This document shows positions 54,525-64,000 of a stretch of DNA of 64,000 nucleotides, piece by piece. Location of the stretch: the NCBI RefSeq assembly GCF_001305575.3, contig NZ_CP012373.2, positions 3,544,261 through 3,608,260 of the forward strand, in the 5' to 3' direction. The notes under the pieces were generated by a model. That model was given only the letters and a program-made list of their open reading frames with translations, searched no databases and was not told the DNA's origin. The position numbers and the translations under genes are program-made. The stretch's first letter is position 1. Each line of letters starts with the position of its first letter. This stretch comes from Beggiatoa leptomitoformis. Lineage in GTDB: Bacteria; Pseudomonadota; Gammaproteobacteria; Beggiatoales; Beggiatoaceae.

Positions 54525-54566
54525 ACCCGAATTTTTTATTTTTTTTGGTTGAAGGAGTTACTCGAT

Positions 54567-55445
54567 ATGACAATTTCAGCGGCACTGGTTAAAGAACTGC
54601 GTGAGCGGACTGGTGCGGGAATGATGGAATGTAAAAAAGCCTTAACGGAAAACAATGGTGATATTGAAGTTGCCATTGAGGCAATGCGTAAAGCAGGGCA
54701 GGCTAAGGCGGATAAAAAAGCGGGACGTGTTGCTGCTGAAGGCTTAGTCGTTATTAAGCAAGATGCACAAAATGCCATCATTCTTGAAGTCAACTGTGAA
54801 ACTGATTTTGTATCAAAAGGCGATGAGTTCAAGGCGTTTTGCGAAAGTATTGCTAGCAGTGCATTAGTCAGCAAACCAGCTGATTTAGATGCGTTAGCTG
54901 CCACAAAGTTGGATGATGGTAAAACCGTTGATGAAAGACGGCGCGAGTTGGTTGTAAAGATTGGCGAAAATATGACTATTCGTCGTTTTACCCTCATTCC
55001 TGTTAGTGGCGTGATTGGTGCTTATTTACATGGCACACGCATTGGTGTGTTAGTGGATATGCGGGGTGGTGATGTTGACTTAGCACGTGATATTGCAATG
55101 CACATTGCGGCAAGTCGTCCTGTTTGTGTCTCTTCTGAACAGGTTGCTCCTGAATTAATTGCGAAAGAAAAAGAAATTTTCATCGTACAAGCACAAGAAA
55201 GTGGTAAACCTGCTGATATTATTGAAAAAATGGTTGGCGGTCGTGTGCAAAAATTCTTAAAGGAAATCACGTTATTAGGACAGCCTTTCGTGAAGGACCC
55301 TGACCAAACAGTTGAAAAATTGTTAGGGGCTAAGAAAGCAACTGTCGCAAGTTTTGTCCGTTTTGAAGTTGGCGAAGGTATTGAGAAGAAAGTCGAAAAC
55401 TTTGCTGATGAAGTCATGCAACAAGTGAAAGCGGTTAGTAATTAA
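54567..55445 (+). CDS. tsf: elongation factor Ts
   Basis: 292 residues. [20 protein letters not shown] and ECKKAL form the UBA-like N-terminus, then AEGLVV...[17 protein letters not shown] and ALVSKP, and the dimerisation-type coil ending AVSN. It exchanges guanine nucleotides on EF-Tu. A GAAGGAG motif fixes the ATG; a six-codon extension upstream is rejected. pyrH follows after about 100 bases with a second hairpin. Confidence 0.97.
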   Translation: MTISAALVKELRERTGAGMMECKKALTENNGDIEVAIEAMRKAGQAKADKKAGRVAAEGLVVIKQDAQNAIILEVNCETDFVSKGDEFKAFCESIASSALVSKPADLDALAATKLDDGKTVDERRRELVVKIGENMTIRRFTLIPVSGVIGAYLHGTRIGVLVDMRGGDVDLARDIAMHIAASRPVCVSSEQVAPELIAKEKEIFIVQAQESGKPADIIEKMVGGRVQKFLKEITLLGQPFVKDPDQTVEKLLGAKKATVASFVRFEVGEGIEKKVENFADEVMQQVKAVSN

Positions 55446-55469
55446 TACGCGCTTGTCACCTCTTTATAA

Positions 55470-55505
55470 CTGTCATCCGTTATATGTGTTTGATGCGGGT
55501 GACAG
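55470..55505 (+). terminator. hairpin between tsf and pyrH
   Basis: CTGTCATCCG / CGGGTGACAG (10 bp, one G-T pair, 16-base loop). No T-run follows; an attenuator or processing site is possible. Confidence 0.45.
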
Positions 55506-55546
55506 ATATTCACCTTTCTTGATCAAGATAATCGGTATTTTTCCAA

Positions 55547-56275
55547 ATGTCTGAATTGACTTCTGCTTATCGCCGTGTCCTCTTAAAACTCAGTGGTGAA
55601 GCTTTAATGGGGAATATTGGCTATGGGATTGACCCGCAAATTATTGCGCGGTTAGCCTTAGAAATCCGTGATATTGTGCAATTACAAGTACAAGTTGGTT
55701 TAGTCATTGGTGGCGGAAATATTTTTCGGGGTGCGGGTTTGACCGCGAATGGTATCGACCGCGTGTCGGCTGACCACATGGGCATGTTGGCAACGGTGAT
55801 TAATGCGCTTGCTATGCAGGATGCGTTGTTAAAAGTCGATGTACATACACGAGTGATGTCAGCTATTCGTATTGATGCGGTGTGTGAGGACTATACACGT
55901 CGGCGGGCGATTAGCCATTTAGAAAAAGGGCGGGTGGTTATTTTTGCCGCAGGCACAGGCAATCCTTTTTTTACGACTGATTCAGCCGCGAGTTTACGTG
56001 CGATAGAAATTAATGCTGATTTGATGGTTAAAGCAACCAAGGTTGATGGGGTTTATGCCGCCGACCCGAAGAAAAACCCTAATGCGACACGCTTTACCCG
56101 TTTAACTTATAATGAAGTGCTAGCCAACCAGTTAGGTGTGATGGATACCACTGCGGTTGTTTTGTGTCGTGATCATAAAATGCCTTTACGTGTGCTGGAC
56201 ATGGGGCAACCTGGTGCGTTATTACGTGCAGTAACAGGTGCTGATGAAGGTACATTGATTTATAGCGAGGAATAA
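55547..56275 (+). CDS. pyrH: uridylate kinase
   Basis: 242 residues of the amino-acid-kinase fold: [40 protein letters not shown] and a final IYSEE. It phosphorylates UMP. Hexameric and allosterically regulated by GTP and UTP in this family. Next gene frr starts five bases after the stop. Confidence 0.97.
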   Translation: MSELTSAYRRVLLKLSGEALMGNIGYGIDPQIIARLALEIRDIVQLQVQVGLVIGGGNIFRGAGLTANGIDRVSADHMGMLATVINALAMQDALLKVDVHTRVMSAIRIDAVCEDYTRRRAISHLEKGRVVIFAAGTGNPFFTTDSAASLRAIEINADLMVKATKVDGVYAADPKKNPNATRFTRLTYNEVLANQLGVMDTTAVVLCRDHKMPLRVLDMGQPGALLRAVTGADEGTLIYSEE

Positions 56276-56280
56276 TCCAA

Positions 56281-56847
56281 ATGAGTGAAATGCTACAAAT
56301 GATAAAGTCCGATGCAGAAGAGCGGATGCAAAAAAGCATCGAAGCACTCAAAGCCGAATTTATTAAAATCCGTACAGGTCGCGCGCATACCAGTTTATTG
56401 GATCACGTGATAGTTCCTTATTATGGAAACGCGACCCCTATTACGCAGGTTGCTAATATTACAGTGTTAGATAATCGTACCTTAGGTGTTACACCTTGGG
56501 AAAAGAATATGTTATCTACGGTGGAAAAAGCCATTCGGGATTCCGATTTGGGGTTAAATCCAACCAATTTGGGGACGGTGTTGCGTGTCCCATTACCTCC
56601 CATGACAGAAGAACGGCGACGGGATTTAGTAAAGATTGTACGCCATGAAGCTGAAAATGCACGAGTTGCTGTACGTAATATTCGCCGTGATGCTATTCAA
56701 GAATTAAAGAGCTTGAAGAAAGAAGGTTCTTTGTCAGAAGATGATGAAAGACGTGGCGAAGAGAGTATGCAGAAATTAACGGACAAGTATATTGCAGTTT
56801 TGGATAAACAATTGACGGATAAAGAAACCGAGTTAATGGAAGTTTAA
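56281..56847 (+). CDS. frr: ribosome recycling factor
   Basis: 188 residues. The two-helix hairpin [17 protein letters not shown], the [16 protein letters not shown] strand and the tail [20 protein letters not shown] are the RRF pattern. With EF-G it splits post-termination ribosomes. Confidence 0.97.
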   Translation: MSEMLQMIKSDAEERMQKSIEALKAEFIKIRTGRAHTSLLDHVIVPYYGNATPITQVANITVLDNRTLGVTPWEKNMLSTVEKAIRDSDLGLNPTNLGTVLRVPLPPMTEERRRDLVKIVRHEAENARVAVRNIRRDAIQELKSLKKEGSLSEDDERRGEESMQKLTDKYIAVLDKQLTDKETELMEV

Positions 56848-56909
56848 TGCTGTGGTGGCGGATGTAATATCGCCTCTTCTGCGAATCGCATCAACAACGC
56901 ACAAAACTT

Positions 56910-57665
56910 ATGACAAAACTTGCTCAAGTGCCACGGCATGTGGCGATTATTATGGACGGTAATGGACGTTGGGCAAAAAAACGTTTATTACCACGAATTG
57001 CAGGACATCGTGCAGGTGTCGAAACTGTTAGAAAAATTGTGCGTTGTTGCACAGAACAAGGGGTTGATGTCTTAACCTTGTTTGCGTTTAGTAGTGAGAA
57101 TTGGCGCAGACCTGAACAGGAAGTCAGTTTGCTGATGGAGCTGTTTATGTTTGCCTTACAAAACGAAGTTAAAAAACTCCATACCAATAATATTCGTTTG
57201 CGCATTATCGGTGAACGTACTGCTTTCCCTGACAAGTTACAGACGCTGATTCGTACAGCAGAAGAGCAAACTCAACATAATACGGGTTTGGTCTTAGTTA
57301 TTGCTGCGAATTATGGCGGGCGTTGGGATATTACCCAAGCGAGCCGTCAATTAGCGCATCAGGTTGAACAAGGCTTATTAACGCCTCAAGAAATTAATGA
57401 AACCTTGCTGACAGCGCGTTTGTCTTTTGCCGATTTACCTGAGCCTGATTTGTTTATTCGCACAGGTGGTGAGCAACGGATTAGTAATTTTTTGCTCTGG
57501 CAATTGGCTTATACCGAGTTGTATTTTACGGATGCTTTATGGCCTGATTTTGATGCCAACGCTTTTCAACAAGCCTTAAACTCATTTGCAACTCGTCAAC
57601 GTCGATTCGGACGCACAGGCGATCAGGTTGAAAAAGATGCTCAAGCAAAGAATTCTAACCGCTAG
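56910..57665 (+). CDS. uppS: undecaprenyl diphosphate synthase
   Basis: 251 residues. [16 protein letters not shown] with catalytic Asp16, [23 protein letters not shown], and [18 protein letters not shown] then YTELYFTD are signature motifs of cis-prenyltransferases. It builds the C55 lipid carrier for peptidoglycan. cdsA begins inside its last 29 bases. Confidence 0.97.
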   Translation: MTKLAQVPRHVAIIMDGNGRWAKKRLLPRIAGHRAGVETVRKIVRCCTEQGVDVLTLFAFSSENWRRPEQEVSLLMELFMFALQNEVKKLHTNNIRLRIIGERTAFPDKLQTLIRTAEEQTQHNTGLVLVIAANYGGRWDITQASRQLAHQVEQGLLTPQEINETLLTARLSFADLPEPDLFIRTGGEQRISNFLLWQLAYTELYFTDALWPDFDANAFQQALNSFATRQRRFGRTGDQVEKDAQAKNSNR

Positions 57666-58461
57666 TCTGTTAATTCCCTTATTGGTTATTTGTGTTTTAT
57701 ATTTTTCCACACCATTTTTTGCCTTAATACTTGGTTTATTTGTGTTATTAGGGGCTTGGGAGTGGGCAGGTTTAAGCGGTTGGACAAATCCACATCACAA
57801 GGGCATTTATACGGGATTATTTGCAGTATTGATGGGGCTGGTTTACTTCGGTTTACAAGCACAAACAATCATGCTGGGTTGGTTTGTGAGTGTTGCGAGT
57901 GTTGGCTGGTTAATTGCGCTGTGGTGGGTTTGGCAATATCAGCAAGGACAAGATTATTTGCCTATGCAACGTCAAGTTAAAACGGCACTGGGGATTTGGA
58001 TACTATTACCTGCTTGGTGTGCGTTATGGATGTTACATGCGGGACGGGGTGGACGTTGGGTATTGTTCTTATTAGTGCTGATTTGGGCAGCAGATACAGG
58101 GGCGTATTTTGCGGGACGGCAATGGGGAAAAACTAAGCTAGCGGATAAGGTCAGTCCAGGAAAAACATGGGCGGGTGTTTGGGGCGCATTGGTCTTGAGT
58201 TTAAGCGTTACGCTGATTTTTGGCAGTTTATTAGAAAATTTAACCGTATCTGCAATAATTTTATTGTTATTGATTGCCTTACTCACTGTTATTGCCTCTA
58301 TTTTAGGTGATTTACTTGAAAGCCTGTTCAAGCGTAAAGCAGGGGTTAAAGACAGCGGGCAATTATTACCGGGACATGGTGGTGTATTAGACAGGATTGA
58401 TAGCTTAACTGCGGCTGCGCCAATTTTTGTAATGAGTCTCTTCATTGTGGGGAGTTTATAA
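57637..58461 (+). CDS. cdsA: phosphatidate cytidylyltransferase (CDP-diglyceride synthase)
   Basis: About 274 residues from [16 protein letters not shown], an integral membrane protein with about eight hydrophobic segments. The C-terminal signature [20 protein letters not shown] and GVLDRIDSL is characteristic. It makes CDP-diacylglycerol from phosphatidate. A TTG reading frame 17 codons upstream is rejected as it has no hydrophobic start. The stop TAA overlaps the dxr start (TAATG). Confidence 0.95.
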   Translation: MLKQRILTASLLIPLLVICVLYFSTPFFALILGLFVLLGAWEWAGLSGWTNPHHKGIYTGLFAVLMGLVYFGLQAQTIMLGWFVSVASVGWLIALWWVWQYQQGQDYLPMQRQVKTALGIWILLPAWCALWMLHAGRGGRWVLFLLVLIWAADTGAYFAGRQWGKTKLADKVSPGKTWAGVWGALVLSLSVTLIFGSLLENLTVSAIILLLLIALLTVIASILGDLLESLFKRKAGVKDSGQLLPGHGGVLDRIDSLTAAAPIFVMSLFIVGSL

Positions 58462-59645
58462 TGGCAGGTGTTTGTATTTTAGGGGCAACAGGCACAATCG
58501 GCTTAAACACCCTTGACGTTATTAGTCAACATCCTGATAAATACCAAGTTATTGCGATTACTGCAAATCAAAGCGTAGAACGGTTACTGCAACTATGTAT
58601 TAAATGGTCACCACGTTACGCTGTTATGGTTGATGCTAATGCAGCAGAACAATTAGTTACCCATCTAAACGCCTTAAATTCTACGGTTGAGGTATTAAGT
58701 GGCGTAGAAGGGTTGGTCACTGTAGCCCAATTGCCTGATGTGCAGATGGTGATGGCGGCAATTGTGGGGGGAGCGGGTTTATTACCGACTTTAGCGGCGG
58801 CACAAGCAGGCAAACGGGTATTATTGGCTAATAAAGAAGCCTTAGTGATGTCTGGTCATTTATTCATGCAGGCAGTGCGCGATACAAAGGCCGAGTTGTT
58901 ACCCATTGATAGCGAACACAATGCTATTTTCCAATGTATGCCCGCACATTTTCAGCAAGTTGGACAGTTAGACCGCTTAGGGGTGCGTAAAATTCTCCTC
59001 ACCGCATCAGGCGGACCTTTTCGTAAAACACCTTTAGAACAATTAGACCGTGTTACGCCCGAACAAGCCTGTTTACATCCTAATTGGAAAATGGGGCGCA
59101 AAATTTCGGTAGATTCAGCAACTATGATGAATAAAGGCTTAGAAGTCATTGAAGCCTGCTGGTTATTTAATACTACAACTGAATCTATAGATGTTGTTTT
59201 ACATCCCCAAAGTGTTATTCATTCTCTGGTTGCTTATATTGATGGCTCAGTATTGGCACAATTGGGCAATCCCGACATGCGCACACCCATTGCCCATGCG
59301 CTTGCTTATCCAGAACGAATCACCTCAGGTGTTGAACCACTGAATTTAATTGATGTTGCACGGTTAGATTTTGAACCCATCGTTGATGGACAATTTCCTT
59401 GTTTGCAACTTGCCTATGAGGCCATGCGCATAGGTGAAACGGCAACTACCGTGTTAAATGCCGCCAATGAAATTGCAGTTCAAGCATTTTTAGACCATCG
59501 CATTCAATTTACAATGATTCCGAAATTGATTGAAAATACGTTAGCAAATATAACCATCAGAAAAGTTAAGACGCTAGCAGACGTGTTAGCTGCCGACACG
59601 CAAGCCCGTGTATGGGCAACTGAATGGTTGGATAAGTTGCAGTAA
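58461..59645 (+). CDS. dxr: 1-deoxy-D-xylulose 5-phosphate reductoisomerase
   Basis: 394 residues. The NADPH motif [27 protein letters not shown], the Mg/substrate motif [13 protein letters not shown] and [20 protein letters not shown] are all present. This is the committed step of the MEP isoprenoid pathway, which supplies uppS. Translationally coupled to cdsA by overlapping stop and start. Confidence 0.97.
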   Translation: MAGVCILGATGTIGLNTLDVISQHPDKYQVIAITANQSVERLLQLCIKWSPRYAVMVDANAAEQLVTHLNALNSTVEVLSGVEGLVTVAQLPDVQMVMAAIVGGAGLLPTLAAAQAGKRVLLANKEALVMSGHLFMQAVRDTKAELLPIDSEHNAIFQCMPAHFQQVGQLDRLGVRKILLTASGGPFRKTPLEQLDRVTPEQACLHPNWKMGRKISVDSATMMNKGLEVIEACWLFNTTTESIDVVLHPQSVIHSLVAYIDGSVLAQLGNPDMRTPIAHALAYPERITSGVEPLNLIDVARLDFEPIVDGQFPCLQLAYEAMRIGETATTVLNAANEIAVQAFLDHRIQFTMIPKLIENTLANITIRKVKTLADVLAADTQARVWATEWLDKLQ

Positions 59646-59698
59646 ACCCTATCAGCCCTCATACTTCGTGTCATTACTTTGATAATTGGATAGATGAT

Positions 59699-61048
59699 AT
59701 GTGGTTACTCCAAACCCTGTTGGCGTTTATCGTTGTAATTGGTGTGCTAGTCACCGTACACGAATTTGGGCATTATTGGGTTGCCAAACGCTTAGGCGTG
59801 AAAATTCTACGTTTCTCGATTGGTTTTGGGAATATTTTATGGTCGCGCCGTCTTGGACAAGACCAAACTGAATTTGCAATTGCAGCCATCCCACTGGGTG
59901 GTTATGTCAAAATGTTAGACGAGGCAGAAGGTGAAGTGCCGACTGCTGAAGTGCATCGAGCATTTAATCGTCAACCACTATGGGTGCGCTCGGCGATTGT
60001 TTTTGCAGGGCCCCTATTTAATTTTTTGTTTGCCATTTTTGCTTATACCATTATTTATCAATTTGGTATTACCGACATAAAAGCCATTGTTGGTGAGGTC
60101 GCCCCCAACAGCATTGCCGCTCGAGCAGGATTACAAGCGGGTTATCAGATTACAGCGGTAAATGGCAAACCCACAGCCCATTGGCAAACCGTATTGCAAG
60201 CAACCTTGCCCGCCATGTTAGACCAAGAAGACAGTATTTATACCGTGCAAACAGAAGGTATGCACGAACGGCAGTTGACAGTTGCAAGTAGTGAAATTTC
60301 GTTAGATGAAATAGCGGAAGGACAATTTTTTGAACGGCTGGGGGTTGTACCTTTTCGCATTATTCCCCCTGCGCAGGCGGGTAAAATCGTGGCGGATGGT
60401 GCAGCAGAACGTGCTGGACTACAAGAGAATGATAAAATTTTGTCGCAGGACGGGCAAAAAGTAACGGATTGGTTAGCTTGGGCAAAATATGTTACAGCTC
60501 ATCCCAATCAGCCCATCATGACAGAAATAGAACGTGATGGAGAACGTCAAACCTTAACATTGACCCCTGATAATATTAATGGTGTTGGACGAATGGGGGT
60601 TTACGCGCCAGAAGTCGTTATTCCTGAAGAATATTTAACAACTGAATACTATGGTTTGTTTGAATCCGTATGGAAAGGACTGGTTAAAACCAAGGATGTT
60701 ACTATCCTCTCTTTGCGATTACTGGGTAAAATGCTGTTCTTGGAAGTCTCGCCATCACATATCAGTGGTCCTATCAGCATTGCACAATATGCAGGTTTAT
60801 CGGCCAATAATGGTATTATCACCTTTTTAGCTTTTTTGGGGATGGTTAGTATTAGCCTAGGGGTTATTAACCTACTGCCTATTCCGACGCTAGATGGCGG
60901 ACATTTATTGTTTTATCTTTTAGAATGGTTTAAAGGCAGTCCTGTCAGTGAAGGAACGCAATTTTTCTTTTATCGCATAGGGATGAGCTTCCTTGTTGGT
61001 TTAATGGGGCTTGCGATTTTTAATGATTTAGGACGGCTGTTTGGCTAA
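59699..61048 (+). CDS. rseP: site-2 zinc metalloprotease RseP
   Basis: 449 residues. HEFGH (21-25) supplies the zinc site inside the first membrane segment and LLPIPTLDGGHLLFYL supplies the third ligand; two PDZ domains lie between (about 115-200 and 215-300). It cleaves anti-sigma factor RseA within the membrane and so activates sigma-E. It precedes bamA, which is in the sigma-E regulon in many gammaproteobacteria. Confidence 0.96.
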   Translation: MWLLQTLLAFIVVIGVLVTVHEFGHYWVAKRLGVKILRFSIGFGNILWSRRLGQDQTEFAIAAIPLGGYVKMLDEAEGEVPTAEVHRAFNRQPLWVRSAIVFAGPLFNFLFAIFAYTIIYQFGITDIKAIVGEVAPNSIAARAGLQAGYQITAVNGKPTAHWQTVLQATLPAMLDQEDSIYTVQTEGMHERQLTVASSEISLDEIAEGQFFERLGVVPFRIIPPAQAGKIVADGAAERAGLQENDKILSQDGQKVTDWLAWAKYVTAHPNQPIMTEIERDGERQTLTLTPDNINGVGRMGVYAPEVVIPEEYLTTEYYGLFESVWKGLVKTKDVTILSLRLLGKMLFLEVSPSHISGPISIAQYAGLSANNGIITFLAFLGMVSISLGVINLLPIPTLDGGHLLFYLLEWFKGSPVSEGTQFFFYRIGMSFLVGLMGLAIFNDLGRLFG

Positions 61049-61185
61049 TAGATTGAGAATAAAATGGCAGATTAAATCTGCTTGTTGATTATCAAGATCA
61101 CGTCATTAGATAATGGTGCAAAACCTTCACTAGTGACTTAACGCCGATTATACGGATAAACACTTCACAACCCACCGCCGATTGA

Positions 61186-63501
61186 ATGAACATTCGACTT
61201 CTTATTACGCAATTTAAACGCCTTCGATTTCCCCTCTACATGGGGGTTCTCCTCTCTGGTTACGGATTATCCGCATGGGCTTTTGAGCCTTTTACTGTAA
61301 CAGACATTCGGCTAGAAGGACTTACCCGCACCACATCTGGCACGGTATTCAACTATCTCCCCATTCAAATAGGCGAGCGGGTTGATTCACAAAAGACCAA
61401 TAATGCTATCACCGCACTATTTAAAACGGGTTTATTCAATGATGTACGACTGGCGCGCGACGGAAATATATTGGTCGTTAAATTGGAAGAGCGTCCTGCG
61501 ATTTCCCAAATCAATATTGAAGGTAACAGCAGTATTGAAACTAAAGATTTAAAAAGTGCCTTAAAGTCTATTAACTTTGCCGAAGGTCGGGTATTTGATA
61601 AAGCAACGCTTGAACGGGTTAAATTAGAATTGCAACGTCAATATTTCAGTCTAGGCAAATATGCGGTACAAATTGACACCACTGTTACCCCGCTTGACGA
61701 CAGTCGCGTTGCGATTGATTTAAAAATTTCTGAAGGGGTTGTTGCGAAGATTAAACAAATTAATCTGATTGGCAATAAGACTTTTCCTGATAAAACCTTG
61801 CTTGATCAGATGCAATTAGGCACAACAGGCTGGTTATCTTTCTTTACCAGTAATGACCAATATTCACGGCAAAAACTCTCCGCAGATTTAGAATCCTTAC
61901 GCGCTTACTACCTTGACCGTGGCTATATCAACTTTAATATCGACTCAACCCAAATATCAATCACACCTGATAAAAAAGACGTTTATATCACCGTGAGCCT
62001 GAGTGAAGGTGAGCAATATACTGTATCCTCAATAAAATTAGTGGGAAACTTGATTGTGCCACAAGAAGAACTCATGGCAAAAATGTTGGTTAAATCAGGT
62101 GGCGTTTTCTCACGTAAAGAAATTACCAGCAGTACGGAAGCGATTACTGAACGGATTGGGGATGAAGGCTATGCTTTCGCAACGATTAATACCGTTCCTG
62201 ACATAAACAAAGAGAATAAAACCGTTGCACTCAATTTCTTTGTTGACCCCGGACGACGGGTATATGTGCGGCGAATTAACTTTCAAGGCAACACGAAAAC
62301 TCGTGATGAGGTATTACGGCGCGAAATGCGACAAATGGAAGGCGGTTACATTTCCACCCGTGCCGTCAAACGCTCCCAAACACGTTTAGAATTACTCAAC
62401 TACTTTGACAGCGTCAACGTAGAAACACCATTAGTTCCAAATACCAATGACTTAGTTGACATCAACTATACCGTACAAGAAAAATCTTCAGGGTCACTGA
62501 TGGCAGGGGTAGGCTTCTCTCAAACCCAAGGGATTTTACTTAATGCCAGTATTTCACAAGACAACTTTTTAGGCTCTGGTCGACATGTCAGTGCGGCGGT
62601 AAATAATAGCCAAGTCAGTACAGTATATAGTTTTTCCTACCTCAATCCTTACGCAGATGTTGACGGTGTTAGTCGTGGTTTTGGATTATTCTACCGCACA
62701 ACTGATGCAGAAGAGGCCAACTTAAGCCGTTATACCACTGATGTTTATGGTGCGAACTTAACTTATGGTATTCCAATTACCGAGTTTAATAGCATTCGGT
62801 TAGGTTTAGATTTTGATAACACAACCCTGAAAACCACAGAATCTAGTGCAACAGAAGTCTTTGACTTTATAGAAAAAAATGGCGATACTTACGACTCCTA
62901 TCGTTTAACAGCAAGCTGGGCGCGAGATACCCGTAACCGTGCAGTGTTTGCAGATAGTGGCATGTATCAATCTGTCGGTGCAGAGATATCCATTCCCTTT
63001 AGCGATTTAAACTACTACAAACTCAACTACCGCCAACAGTGGTTATATCCGCTGATAAAGAATTATGTTTTCTCAACCAAGGCTGAGGTTGCTTATGGTA
63101 ACGGATACGGCGATAATGATGAGTTACCATTTTTTGAAAACTATACTGCGGGTGGTCCCCGTACTGTACGTGGTTATAAGGAAAATACATTAGGTCCTTT
63201 AGATTCTAATGACAGACCGCTGGGGGGAAACTTAAAAGTGGTGGGTAATGCAGAACTCTTTTTACCCGTTCCTTTTGCAGAAGACCTCCGCTCCTTACGT
63301 GTATCTGCATTTATGGATGTTGGTAATGTTTATGGTCAAAATGAAAATTTTGATGTATCTACATTACGCGCATCAACAGGACTTGGTGCAATTTGGATTT
63401 CACCCATAGGCATTCTAACATTTAGCTTAGCCTATCCAATAAATGATAAAGAAGGCGATCAAACCCAAGCGTTTCAGTTCTCAATTGGTACTAATTTTTA
63501 A
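61186..63501 (+). CDS. bamA: outer membrane protein assembly factor BamA
   Basis: 771 residues. Signal peptide (cut near AWA-FEP, about residue 32), five POTRA repeats (about 35-430, for example FTVTDIRLEGLTRTT, KIKQINLIGNKTF, YVRRINFQGNTKTRDEVL) and the Omp85 barrel with YTAGGPRTVRGYKEN, the conserved lid-loop motif. It inserts beta-barrel proteins into the outer membrane. ompH follows. Confidence 0.96.
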   Translation: MNIRLLITQFKRLRFPLYMGVLLSGYGLSAWAFEPFTVTDIRLEGLTRTTSGTVFNYLPIQIGERVDSQKTNNAITALFKTGLFNDVRLARDGNILVVKLEERPAISQINIEGNSSIETKDLKSALKSINFAEGRVFDKATLERVKLELQRQYFSLGKYAVQIDTTVTPLDDSRVAIDLKISEGVVAKIKQINLIGNKTFPDKTLLDQMQLGTTGWLSFFTSNDQYSRQKLSADLESLRAYYLDRGYINFNIDSTQISITPDKKDVYITVSLSEGEQYTVSSIKLVGNLIVPQEELMAKMLVKSGGVFSRKEITSSTEAITERIGDEGYAFATINTVPDINKENKTVALNFFVDPGRRVYVRRINFQGNTKTRDEVLRREMRQMEGGYISTRAVKRSQTRLELLNYFDSVNVETPLVPNTNDLVDINYTVQEKSSGSLMAGVGFSQTQGILLNASISQDNFLGSGRHVSAAVNNSQVSTVYSFSYLNPYADVDGVSRGFGLFYRTTDAEEANLSRYTTDVYGANLTYGIPITEFNSIRLGLDFDNTTLKTTESSATEVFDFIEKNGDTYDSYRLTASWARDTRNRAVFADSGMYQSVGAEISIPFSDLNYYKLNYRQQWLYPLIKNYVFSTKAEVAYGNGYGDNDELPFFENYTAGGPRTVRGYKENTLGPLDSNDRPLGGNLKVVGNAELFLPVPFAEDLRSLRVSAFMDVGNVYGQNENFDVSTLRASTGLGAIWISPIGILTFSLAYPINDKEGDQTQAFQFSIGTNF

Positions 63502-63530
63502 CATTGACAAGTCATTGTATGGAGTTTCCC

Positions 63531-64000
63531 TTGAAAAAGTTTTATCTTATCACTGGTTTATTATGCAGTCTTATATCTTCGTCCGCTTTTGCTGAACTAA
63601 AAATTGGTTTTGTAAACGCTGTGCGCGTCATGGAATCCGCCCCACAAGTCGCTGATGCGAACAAACGCCTAGAAGCAGAATTTGCGACACGGCAGAAAAA
63701 GTTGCAAGGCTCACAACAAGAACTACGCCGTTTAGAAGATCGCTTAGCCAAAGATGGTGCAATTATGAGCGAAGCTGAAAACCGTGACTTACAACGTGAT
63801 ATTGCTGCCAAACGTCGGGATTTACGCCGCGAACAAGACGAATTCCGTGAAGACTATAATATTCGTCGTAGTGAAGAATTAGACAAACTGCAAAAAAGAA
63901 TTGTAGAAGTTGTTCAAACCATTGCGCGTGAAGAAGCCTATGATTTTATCCTCAGTGATGGGGTGGTGTGGGCAAGTGGAAAAGTTGATATTACCGAAAA
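63531..64000 (+). CDS. skp: OmpH/Skp periplasmic chaperone, partial
   Basis: The reading frame runs off the window. A TTG start gives MKKFYLITGLLCSLISSSAF and then A-E, a signal peptide, followed by LKIGFVNAVRVMESAPQVAD and long coiled helices (RLEAEFATRQKKLQGSQQEL; EFREDYNIRRSEELDKLQKR), the Skp tentacles, then the returning strand EEAYDFILSDGVVWASGKVD. A GGAG motif lies before the TTG and no ATG is available. It holds unfolded outer-membrane proteins for BamA, its neighbour. Confidence 0.9.
   Translation, partial: MKKFYLITGLLCSLISSSAFAELKIGFVNAVRVMESAPQVADANKRLEAEFATRQKKLQGSQQELRRLEDRLAKDGAIMSEAENRDLQRDIAAKRRDLRREQDEFREDYNIRRSEELDKLQKRIVEVVQTIAREEAYDFILSDGVVWASGKVDITE

Noticed and set aside
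61066-61080. Short palindrome GCAGATT-A-AATCTGC between rseP and bamA
   Set aside because: It is too short to assign as operator or terminator without further support.

Overview
The window looks like a chromosomal segment of an AT-rich gammaproteobacterium, most likely a sulfur bacterium of the Beggiatoa/Thiotrichales type. The evidence is the E. coli-like order of the fatty-acid operon (yceF, yceD, rpmF, plsX, fabH, fabD, fabG, acpP, fabF, pabC, mltG), the rpsB-tsf-pyrH-frr-uppS-cdsA-dxr-rseP-bamA-ompH block, HflD and Hda, a XoxF-type dehydrogenase, and the abundance of selfish PD-(D/E)XK genes and insertion sequences. The genus is inferred from gene content and no search was run.

Layout. 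0-3 kb: start of a XoxF-like gene, a response regulator/histidine kinase, a NUDIX hydrolase and the RNase P RNA. 3-13 kb: two very large secreted proteins, one with two seven-bladed propellers plus DUF11 repeats and one with five Calx-beta repeats, which share the same C-terminal module. 13-19 kb: a duplicated cysteine-motif protein pair, tRNA-Leu(CAA), a lipoprotein, a pentapeptide-repeat protein, a degenerate HsdM-like methylase homologue and a CBS-domain protein. 19-30 kb: mrp/apbC, dcd, then the fatty-acid, phospholipid and cell-wall operon. 30-36 kb: a rubrerythrin / Fe-S oxidoreductase / DUF3501 operon behind a striking palindrome, an Hsp70-like protein, hflD and an Rpn-like nuclease with a 12-bp tandem repeat. 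36-39 kb: thrC and hisBH.

39.4-50.3 kb is the accessory island. It holds a head-to-tail array of six nearly identical PD-(D/E)XK (Rpn/transposase-like) genes, each ending one base before the next start. One copy is broken by a one-base deletion and by an 876-bp IS630-type element. A second copy of that element (same length, and same sequence wherever compared) sits in an unrelated hypothetical gene about 8 kb away, next to the debris of a Uma2-type gene. Housekeeping genes (hda, folB, folK) are interspersed. 50-52.6 kb: a TerD/TerF-like pair. 52.6-64 kb: map, divergent from the translation / isoprenoid / envelope-biogenesis block, ending in a partial ompH (skp).

The most unusual points are the array, where the last codons of each copy also form the ribosome-binding site of the next; the methylase homologue with both catalytic motifs erased; the pair of giant surface proteins with a common uncharacterised C-terminus; and the nested palindrome upstream of the rubrerythrin operon. 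Several genes (plsX, fabH, ompH and probably the lipoprotein) appear to use TTG start codons.
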